Below, in pieces: positions 58,089 to 64,000 of a stretch of 64,000 nt of DNA. Position 1 is the first letter of the stretch, and every line of letters starts with the position of its first letter. The position numbers were made by a program, and so were the translations under genes. Source of the stretch: Nocardia mikamii NBRC 108933 (lineage in GTDB: Bacteria > Actinomycetota > Actinomycetes > Mycobacteriales > Mycobacteriaceae); assembly GCF_001613505.1 (NCBI RefSeq), contig NZ_BDCM01000006.1:62001-126000 (forward strand), written 5' to 3'. The notes under the pieces were generated by a model. The model was not told the origin of the DNA. It saw only the letters and a program-made list of their open reading frames with translations, and ran no database searches.

Positions 58089-59537
58089 GTGAACGGCCCG
58101 GCCGAGATCGACGTCGTCATCGTCGGCGCCGGTATTTCCGGAATTGCCGCCGCTGCCGAACTGCAACGGAAATGTCCCGGCAAAAGTTTCGCGGTGCTGG
58201 AGATGCGCGAATCCCTGGGTGGCACCTGGGATCTGTTCACCTACCCGGGCATACGCTCCGACAGCGACATGTTCACGTTGGGCTACGGCTTCAAGCCCTG
58301 GACCGAACGGGAGGCGATCGCTTCCGGCGGGGCGATCAAGAACTATCTGCAGGAGACCGCCGATCAGTTCGGCATCACCGAGAAGATCCGGTTCGGAACC
58401 CGTCTGGTCTCCGCGTCGTGGAGCAGCGCGGACGACACCTGGACCCTCGGATTGCGCGCCGCGGACGGCGACACACAGCTGCGCTGCCGGTTCCTCCACC
58501 TCGCCACCGGCTACTACAGCTACCGCGGTGGGTTCAATCCCGAACTCCCCGGCGAGGATTCGTTCGAAGGCCGGGTGGTCCACCCACAGGAGTGGCCGGA
58601 GGATCTCGACTACCGGGGCCGCAAGGTCGCGGTGATCGGGTCGGGGGCCACCGCCATCACGCTCGTTCCCAGTCTCGCGGGCGAGACGGCGAAGGTCACC
58701 ATGGTCCAGCGGTCGCCCACCTACGTGTCCATCGCGCCGGCCGTCGATCCCGAAGCCGAGCGCTTGCGCGAGGAGATGGGTCCCGAGGCCGCGTTCAGCC
58801 GGATCCGTCTGCGTAATCTGCACGCCCAGCAGGAGACCTACCGTTACGCGCGGCAACACCCGCAGGAATTCAAGAGGGCGATATTCGACGCCATCGACGA
58901 GGTCGTCGGCGTCGAGGTCCGCAAAGCGCACTTCACTCCGACATACGAGCCGTGGGATCAGCGCGTGTGCCTGGTGCCCGGCGCCGATCTGTTCCAGGCG
59001 ATCCGCGACGGATCCGCGGACGTCGTCACCGGCCACATCGACCGGCTCACCCCGACCGGCGTGGCGATGCGGGACGGGACGCATGTCGAGGCCGACATCA
59101 TCGTGAAGGCGACGGGCCTGAACCTCGTCATGGGCGGTGAGGCGACATTCGACGTCGACGGTGAGATCGTCGACTTCGGGAGCTGCTGGACCTACAAGGG
59201 CCTGGCGTTGTCCGGAGTGCCGAACCTGACCTACGCGTTCGGGTTCGTGAATTCGTCGTGGACGCTGCGGATCGAAGCGGTCGACGACTTCTTGTGCCGC
59301 GTTCTCGGGCATATGGACGAAGTCGGCGCGCGACGGGTCACCCCCACTCTGGCACCGGGCGACGACGCCATGCCGCAGCTCCCCTACACCGCGGGTGTGA
59401 CCTCGGGGTATATGCAGCGAGCTGCCCGGCGCATGCCGGTACAAGGGGACCACGAGCCCTGGCTCAATCCGCAGAACTATGCCGAAACCATGCGACTGCT
59501 GGAGTCGGTCGACGACGACGTTCTCCGCTATGTCTGA
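58089..59537 (+). CDS. Flavin monooxygenase with Baeyer-Villiger fingerprint (482 aa)
   Basis: I chose GTG 58089, 6 bases after AGGAG; ATG 58083 sits too close to that site. The FAD motif is VVIVGAGISGIAAAAEL, and the BVMO fingerprint F-x-G-x-x-x-H-x-x-x-W is present as FEGRVVHPQEWPED (about residues 158-171), followed by KVAVIGSGATA (NADPH site). It should insert oxygen into a ketone or oxidise N or S. In the isopropylamine pathway a P450-type monooxygenase hydroxylates the gamma-glutamylated amine; here a flavoprotein may play an analogous role. Confidence 0.88.
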   Translation: MNGPAEIDVVIVGAGISGIAAAAELQRKCPGKSFAVLEMRESLGGTWDLFTYPGIRSDSDMFTLGYGFKPWTEREAIASGGAIKNYLQETADQFGITEKIRFGTRLVSASWSSADDTWTLGLRAADGDTQLRCRFLHLATGYYSYRGGFNPELPGEDSFEGRVVHPQEWPEDLDYRGRKVAVIGSGATAITLVPSLAGETAKVTMVQRSPTYVSIAPAVDPEAERLREEMGPEAAFSRIRLRNLHAQQETYRYARQHPQEFKRAIFDAIDEVVGVEVRKAHFTPTYEPWDQRVCLVPGADLFQAIRDGSADVVTGHIDRLTPTGVAMRDGTHVEADIIVKATGLNLVMGGEATFDVDGEIVDFGSCWTYKGLALSGVPNLTYAFGFVNSSWTLRIEAVDDFLCRVLGHMDEVGARRVTPTLAPGDDAMPQLPYTAGVTSGYMQRAARRMPVQGDHEPWLNPQNYAETMRLLESVDDDVLRYV

Positions 59538-61137
59538 TCCGAATACGACCGCGGCGACGCACGCCTGGGCAGCGATGACGCCCACGGCGTTCCTCGACCG
59601 CGCCGCGGCAGCACACGGATCCCGTATCGCGGTCGTCGACGGCGACCTGCGCTGGACCTACACCGAATTCCGCGATCGGTGCCGACGGCTGGCGGGCGGG
59701 TTACGAGAGCTCGCCGCCGGCCGGCCGGTGGCGGTCCTGGCACCCAACACTCACGAACTTCTGGAAGCCCACTACGGCGTGCCCTGGGCGGGAGTTCCCT
59801 TGGTAGCCCTCAACACTCGACTCGGGATCCGGGAGTTGACCTACATCCTGGAGCATTCCGGTAGCGGGGTGATCGTCTGCGATGCCCGGTACGCGAGCCT
59901 TGTTCGCGAGGTCTGCGAGGCCCTGGAGATGCCTCCGGTGGTCATCGGCTCGGGCTGCGCCGACTCCGACTACGAGAAACTGATCGCGCGCGCCGAACCC
60001 TGCCGGGAACAGATCACCGACGAAAGTTCGCTGCTGGCAATCAATTACACCTCCGGCACCACGGGAGCGCCGAAGGGGGTCATGTACCACCATCGCGGTG
60101 CGTACCTGCAGTCGCTGGCCATGGCGAGCCATTTCGCGCTCGGCCCGCACTCGGTCCACCTGTGGACACTGCCCATGTTCCATTGCAACGGATGGTGTTT
60201 CACCTGGGCGGTCACGGCGGCCGGCGGCACGCACGTATGCCTGCCCAAGGTCGAGCCCGCCGACATATGGCGACTGATCCGGCAGGAGCGGGTCACGTCC
60301 CTCAACGGCGCCCCGGCGGTGCTCGACATGATCGCGCATTTCGACGATGCCACGATGCTGTCGCGCGCCGTATCGGTGGGCACCGGAGGGGCGCCCCCCG
60401 CGCCGGCGGTGCTGCGCCGGATGGCGCGCCTCGGGTTCGACATCACGCACCTCTACGGGCTGACCGAAAGCTTCGGCCCCGCGCTCATCTGCGAGCCGGT
60501 GCCCGAGTGGGAGGGTCTCGACGACGAGGCCGTGATCCGGCTGAAGGCACGCCAAGGAGTCGGCAACGTGGTGTCCCTGCCGCCGCGGGTGGTCGACGAG
60601 GCCGGCACCGACGTCCCCGCCGACGGCAGGACGATCGGTGAGATCGCACTGCGCGGCAACAACGTCATGCTCGGCTACCTCGGCGACGAGGCCGCCACCC
60701 GGGAGGCGATTCCGGACGGCTGGTTCCGGACCGGCGATCTCGCGGTGCGCCATCACGACGGGTATGTCGAGCTGCGCGACCGAAGTAAGGACATCATCAT
60801 CAGCGGGGGTGAGAACATCGCCAGCGTCGAGGTCGAGCACGTCCTCGCCGAGCATCCCGCGGTGCTCGAGGCGGCCGTCGTCGGCACCGCCGATCCTCGC
60901 TGGGGAGAGATCCCTGTCGCATTCGTGCATCTCGCACCCGGCGCCGGAGCCACGGCCGAGGAACTCGTGGCGCACGTCAAACGGAGCCTGGCGCGCTACA
61001 AGGCTCCTCGCAAGGTTCTCTTCGGTCCGCTTCCCAAGACGTCGACGGGCAAGACCCAGAAGTACCTGCTGAGAGCCCGAGCGGCCGAAGCACATTCGCC
61101 GGCAACGGACGGTACGGGCGGCGATCGCGGGGCCTGA
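59530..61137 (+). CDS. AMP-dependent acyl-CoA synthetase (535 aa)
   Basis: ATG 59530 overlaps the monooxygenase gene by 8 bases. The adenylation P-loop is INYTSGTTGAPKGVMYHH (about residues 171-188), with YGLTESFG, GWFRTGDLAV, RDRSKDIIISGGENI and the C-terminal lysine in LPKTSTGKTQKYLL. It activates a carboxylic acid with ATP and CoA. It is the last gene of the operon and may channel the acid product to beta-oxidation. The substrate is unknown. Confidence 0.92.
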   Translation: MSDPNTTAATHAWAAMTPTAFLDRAAAAHGSRIAVVDGDLRWTYTEFRDRCRRLAGGLRELAAGRPVAVLAPNTHELLEAHYGVPWAGVPLVALNTRLGIRELTYILEHSGSGVIVCDARYASLVREVCEALEMPPVVIGSGCADSDYEKLIARAEPCREQITDESSLLAINYTSGTTGAPKGVMYHHRGAYLQSLAMASHFALGPHSVHLWTLPMFHCNGWCFTWAVTAAGGTHVCLPKVEPADIWRLIRQERVTSLNGAPAVLDMIAHFDDATMLSRAVSVGTGGAPPAPAVLRRMARLGFDITHLYGLTESFGPALICEPVPEWEGLDDEAVIRLKARQGVGNVVSLPPRVVDEAGTDVPADGRTIGEIALRGNNVMLGYLGDEAATREAIPDGWFRTGDLAVRHHDGYVELRDRSKDIIISGGENIASVEVEHVLAEHPAVLEAAVVGTADPRWGEIPVAFVHLAPGAGATAEELVAHVKRSLARYKAPRKVLFGPLPKTSTGKTQKYLLRARAAEAHSPATDGTGGDRGA

Positions 61138-61142
61138 CCCCG
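61128..61142. terminator. Weak bidirectional hairpin between convergent genes
   Basis: CGGGG (61128-61132) pairs with CCCCG (61138-61142) around CCTGA, followed by ATCTCGTTT on the plus strand. It lies at the acyl-CoA synthetase stop and before the convergent TetR gene. Confidence 0.35.
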
Positions 61143-61210
61143 ATCTCGTTTCGCCGGAACGTATTCGGCTGCCGACCGCGCAACCAACCTCTGTGGAAAC
61201 CAGGCAGGAC

Positions 61211-61804
61211 CTACTTCCGAATCCCGCTGCACATTGCCGGGATCCCCGCGCAGAGCACATCGGCGAAGGCATCGGCCCGCGCCCGATCCCGATCCGAGGC
61301 CCACTGCAACACAAGTCCGTCGGTGGCGCCGATCAGCACCGCGCCGAGATTCTCGATGGCCTCCGCGCGTGCGCCGGGCCCTGCCGCGCGCTGCAACACG
61401 TCGGTGACCGCCCGCAGGAAGACGTCGTAGGCCTCTTTCGCCAGCGCCGGCCGATTACGGGTCATCCACATGTACAGATCGACTTCCGCCAACGCGTAGT
61501 CCGGGTGCTCCATGAGCCAGCGCACCGATCGCCGGACGACTTCTACCGCGGTCGCCTCGAGCTCGTCCGGCTCGATGGAGGTGAACTGCTTGGTGATTTC
61601 GGCGGCGAGATACTCGAAGACGGCGAGGAAGAGGCCGTCCTTGTCTCGGAAGCAGTAGTGCAGAGAGGCCAGAGGAGCGTCGGCCGCTTCGGCGATCCTG
61701 CGCGTCGTCGCACTCCCGACCCCGCGCTCGGCGATGACTCGGACCGCCGCATCGATGAACTGCACGGAACGGTCCTCTGTCGACACGTGGGCCAATCGTT
61801 TCAC
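61211..61804 (-). CDS. TetR family transcriptional regulator (197 aa)
   Basis: GTG 61804 starts MKRLAHVSTEDRSVQFIDAA. The helix-turn-helix is VRVIAERGVGSATTRRIAEA, then APLASLHYCFRDKDGLF. The C-terminal ligand domain is helical with WLMEHPDYALAEVDLYMWM. It lies between the catabolic operon and the divergent phyH/aminotransferase genes. Related 19-bp palindromes occur at 61992-62010 and at 52588-52606, so it probably represses both; a TTGATCAA palindrome near 61843 may be its own site. Confidence 0.88.
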   Translation of the reverse strand: MKRLAHVSTEDRSVQFIDAAVRVIAERGVGSATTRRIAEAADAPLASLHYCFRDKDGLFLAVFEYLAAEITKQFTSIEPDELEATAVEVVRRSVRWLMEHPDYALAEVDLYMWMTRNRPALAKEAYDVFLRAVTDVLQRAAGPGARAEAIENLGAVLIGATDGLVLQWASDRDRARADAFADVLCAGIPAMCSGIRK

Positions 61805-61991
61805 CTCATTCGCTCATTGGCGCACGTAGGCGCTCTGAATGTTTGATCAAGTCAAGCGTACAGACAGCGGCTTCCCAGGCGCGCGCACCATCCGTGCGGG
61901 AGTGACGGCAAACACGATTTTTCGGACGAGTCTTCGATTCGCTCTTGACACCCGGTGTGGCGCGGCACACAATCAGATCATTCGATCAGAT

Positions 61992-62010
61992 CAAGTGATT
62001 AAGACATTTG
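61992..62010. promoter_or_regulatory. 19-bp palindromic operator candidate, site 3 (phyH promoter)
   Basis: CAAGTGATTAAGACATTTG lies 24 bases before the phyH start and matches the sites at 50872-50890 and 52588-52606 in the outer CA...TG and the central TGAnT-AG positions. Extra GATCA repeats occur just upstream (61975-61992). A TTGATCAA palindrome at about 61843-61850 is near the TetR promoter. Confidence 0.55.
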
Positions 62011-62033
62011 ATCGGACGTGGGAATGGAGAGTT

Positions 62034-62897
62034 ATGACCACCGAAGCCAAGGCCGCTCTACGATCCGTGGCGGCGACGGCCCCCCTCGCCGAGATCCTCG
62101 ACATCGTCGCCGAGGACGGCGGCGTGATCATCGAGAACTTCCTCTCGGCGGAGCAGATCGCGCGATTCAACGCCGAGGTCGAGCAGCCCATGGCAGCGCT
62201 GGCTCCCGGCTCGACCCATGAGGACGAGATCGTCGCGGAGTTCCACGGCCGCAACACCAAGCGGCTGACGAACCTGGTGACGCACAGCAAGACCTTCCGC
62301 GAGGAGATCCTCGAGCAGGACTTGATCCACGACCTCTGCGACGCCCTGTTCCTCGAGGAGTCCGGTACCTACTGGCTGACCACCGCGCAGCTCATCGAGA
62401 TCGGCCCCGGCAACCGCGCACAGTTCCTGCATCGGGACCTGGAGAACTGGTACCCGTTCGTCGGTATGGGCCCACAGGGACCCGAGGTGTGCGTGAACTT
62501 CATGATCGCGTTCACCGACTTCACCGAGGAGAACGGCGCCACGCGGGTCATCCCGGGCAGCCACCTCTGGGACGACTTCGAAAATCGCGGCACCCCCGAG
62601 GACACCATCCCCGCGGTCATGAAGGCCGGTGACGCGTTCTTCTACAGCGGCAAGACCGTGCACGGCGGCGGAGCGAACGTCACGACCGACCAGTACCGCC
62701 GGGGACTGGCCTTCCCGCTCAACCTGGGCTTCCTGACCGGCGAGGAGGCCTACCCGTTCCTCGTCGACATGGAGATCGCGAAGCAGCTCTCGCCGCGGGT
62801 GCAGCGGATTCTCGGTTTCCGTTCCCAGTACCCCAAGGGCTCGCCCGGCCTCTGGCAGGTGGACTACAGCGAGCTCGCGGACTACCTGAAGCTCTGA
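62034..62897 (+). CDS. Phytanoyl-CoA dioxygenase (PhyH)-like non-haem Fe(II)/2-oxoglutarate enzyme (287 aa)
   Basis: ATG 62034 follows GGAG. The iron ligands are H-x-D in FLHRDLENWYPF (near residue 127) and the distal His in SGKTVHGGGANV (about 208), with the 2-oxoglutarate Arg in QYRRGLAFP. GATRVIPGSHLWDD is also typical. The enzyme should hydroxylate an aliphatic carbon using 2-oxoglutarate and O2. Related enzymes hydroxylate ectoine, proline and fatty acyl derivatives. It is probably expressed with the aminotransferase that follows. Confidence 0.9.
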   Translation: MTTEAKAALRSVAATAPLAEILDIVAEDGGVIIENFLSAEQIARFNAEVEQPMAALAPGSTHEDEIVAEFHGRNTKRLTNLVTHSKTFREEILEQDLIHDLCDALFLEESGTYWLTTAQLIEIGPGNRAQFLHRDLENWYPFVGMGPQGPEVCVNFMIAFTDFTEENGATRVIPGSHLWDDFENRGTPEDTIPAVMKAGDAFFYSGKTVHGGGANVTTDQYRRGLAFPLNLGFLTGEEAYPFLVDMEIAKQLSPRVQRILGFRSQYPKGSPGLWQVDYSELADYLKL

Positions 62898-62926
62898 GGT
62901 GCCGGTCGGCACAACTCTCGCCTCGC

Positions 62927-62963
62927 GACCTGCCGGAGAGGCGACGAGCCTCTCCGGCAGGTC
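62927..62963. terminator. Perfect 15-bp hairpin between phyH and aminotransferase
   Basis: The arm 62927-62941 (GACCTGCCGGAGAGG) pairs perfectly with 62949-62963 (CCTCTCCGGCAGGTC) around CGACGAG. No T-tract follows. It lies 30 bases after the phyH stop and 25 before the next ATG, so it may act as a partial terminator, an attenuator or an mRNA-stability element. Confidence 0.65.
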
Positions 62964-62987
62964 CGCTCGCAGCCCTCAAGGATATGT

Positions 62988-64000
62988 ATGGGAATCGACT
63001 CCTCCAGAACCGCATTCGAGCGGACCCGTCGCAGCGTCGGCGGTGGCGTCAGTTCGGGCCTTCGCGCCGCGATGCGGCCGGTTCCGCTCTTCGTCGAGCG
63101 GGGCCACGGAGCTCACCTCTGGGACCTCGACGGGGACCGCTACGTCGACTACGTGATGGCCTGGGGACCGTTGGTCCACGGCCACAGCCACCCGCACATC
63201 ATCGACGCGGTGGCACGAGTCGCGACCTCGATGCAGGTCGTCGGGATGGGCCATCGTCTCGAGTACGAAGCCGCCGAGGCGGTACTCGCATCCGTGCCCG
63301 GTGCACAGCGTCTCGTATGGACGAACACCGGAACCGAGGCCGTGCAGGTCGCCTTGAGGTTCGCGCGGGCGGCGACCGGCAGACACCGCATCGTCAAGTT
63401 CGCGAAGGCCTACCACGGCTGGCACGACAGCGTGTACGCGAGCATGGGCGCGGACGACACGGGTGAGTCACCCGTTCCCGCCGCCCTCGGACAGAGCCCG
63501 AATGCCCACGCCGACTTGATCATCAGCCGGTTCAACGACACCGCCGCGATCGCCGAACTGCTGGCCCGCGCCGAAGAGCGCCGAATCGCCGCCGTGCTCG
63601 TCGACCCGATCATGAGCAACGCCGGCGTGCTCACACCGGAACCCGGCTTCCTCGAAACCCTGCGCAGTCTGTGCGACCGGCACGGCGTCGTGCTGATCTT
63701 CGACGAGGTGATCACCGGGTTCCGGATAGCCCGCGGCGGCGCGGCCGAGAGATTCGGTGTGCGCCCGGATCTCTCGGTGTTCGGTAAGGCGATCGCCGGT
63801 GGGTTCACGCAGAGTGCGGTCGTCGGTCGCGCGGACATCATCGATCTGGTGGAGCACGGCCTCACTCACGCCGGAACGTTCAACGGCAACCCGATCGCGC
63901 TCGCATCGGTGAAAGCCGCGATGGAATTGTCCGCCGCGCCGGGCGTATTCGAGAAACTGGAAGATCTGGGAGACGCCTTCGAGCAGGCGATCACCGACGT
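62988..64000 (+). CDS. Class III aminotransferase, HemL-like (partial; runs off the window)
   Basis: ATG 62988 starts MGIDSSRTAFERTRRSVGGG. The PLP site is FDEVITGFRIARGGAAERFG and VFGKAIAGGFTQ, where the Lys forms the Schiff base. The substrate-binding block WTNTGTEAVQVALRFARAAT is typical of glutamate-1-semialdehyde aminomutase-like class III enzymes. In this cluster it is more likely a transaminase acting on an amine or amino acid than a haem enzyme. At least 337 codons are visible. The gene continues beyond 64000. Confidence 0.9.
   Translation, partial: MGIDSSRTAFERTRRSVGGGVSSGLRAAMRPVPLFVERGHGAHLWDLDGDRYVDYVMAWGPLVHGHSHPHIIDAVARVATSMQVVGMGHRLEYEAAEAVLASVPGAQRLVWTNTGTEAVQVALRFARAATGRHRIVKFAKAYHGWHDSVYASMGADDTGESPVPAALGQSPNAHADLIISRFNDTAAIAELLARAEERRIAAVLVDPIMSNAGVLTPEPGFLETLRSLCDRHGVVLIFDEVITGFRIARGGAAERFGVRPDLSVFGKAIAGGFTQSAVVGRADIIDLVEHGLTHAGTFNGNPIALASVKAAMELSAAPGVFEKLEDLGDAFEQAITD

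Noticed and set aside
57174..59585. An 803-codon minus-strand open frame across the PuuD-like and monooxygenase genes
   Set aside because: Both plus-strand genes have complete catalytic motifs and proper starts; the minus frame has no recognisable domain.
1..64000. CRISPR arrays, rRNA or tRNA genes
   Set aside because: No regularly spaced direct repeats, rRNA-like conserved blocks or cloverleaf patterns were found on reading both strands.

Overview
The window is high-GC actinobacterial DNA, probably Nocardia or a close relative. Support comes from GTG and TTG starts behind strong Shine-Dalgarno sequences, many ATGA/GTGA overlaps, an F420-type nitroreductase domain, LAL (LuxR) regulators, ECF sigma factors fused to a SnoaL-like domain, and small actinobacterial family proteins. 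No rRNA, tRNA or CRISPR array is visible.

1-24,030 is an accessory, defence-rich island. It starts inside a type I restriction-modification hsdM gene (minus strand). A divergent two-gene unit follows: an unknown 441-aa protein and an AIPR-family protein with a PD-(D/E)XK-like core. At 5.2-11.2 kb lies a minus-strand operon coding for a 230-aa protein, a small 'LPCERL' protein, a PLP decarboxylase, a methyltransferase, a nucleotidyltransferase and an arginyl-tRNA synthetase of the E. coli type, not the usual actinobacterial type. Next come an XRE-TPR regulator with a GNAT acetyltransferase, an AbrB-like protein with a tyrosine recombinase, an AbiTii-like fragment, a low-GC XRE-AIPR fusion protein, an alpha/beta hydrolase, and a CBASS-like antiphage locus. 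The CBASS locus has a CD-NTase, a stand-alone E2, a stand-alone E1 and a JAB peptidase in one coupled operon, with a two-helix TM-SAVED effector transcribed divergently.

24,030-25,560 has no convincing intact gene but holds a cluster of perfect hairpins and gene fragments. 25.5-42.8 kb is rich in regulators and redox enzymes: two alpha/beta hydrolases (one frameshifted) behind an ECF sigma factor, two opposed paralogous LAL regulators flanking an SDR, a ferritin-like (VioB-type) protein, an NmrA-like reductase, a fumarate-reductase-like flavoprotein, an ECF41 sigma factor, LtrA, a cupin, and a ThuA-like/Ddn-like fusion.

43.4-45.6 kb holds a tight three-gene operon (Cys-Cys plus hydrophobic-segment protein, single-pass partner, HTTM-like membrane protein) that resembles Sdp-type toxin loci in organisation. 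Pentapeptide-repeat and IS30-like remnants follow, then a YbdK-type carboxylate-amine ligase, a diacylglycerol-kinase-like protein, an amphi-Trp protein, a disordered protein and two small actinobacterial proteins.

51.5-64.0 kb is a catabolic cluster built on gamma-glutamylation: an unknown 212-aa protein, glutamine-synthetase-like ligase, aldehyde dehydrogenase, zinc alcohol dehydrogenase, PuuD-like hydrolase, Baeyer-Villiger-type monooxygenase and acyl-CoA synthetase in one operon, a TetR regulator, and a divergent phytanoyl-CoA-dioxygenase-like gene followed by a class III aminotransferase that runs off the window. Related 19-bp palindromic sites lie at three promoters of this region and suggest common control. 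The gene set parallels the isopropylamine/alaninol (Ipu) and putrescine (Puu) pathways, so the substrate is probably an amine or amino alcohol.
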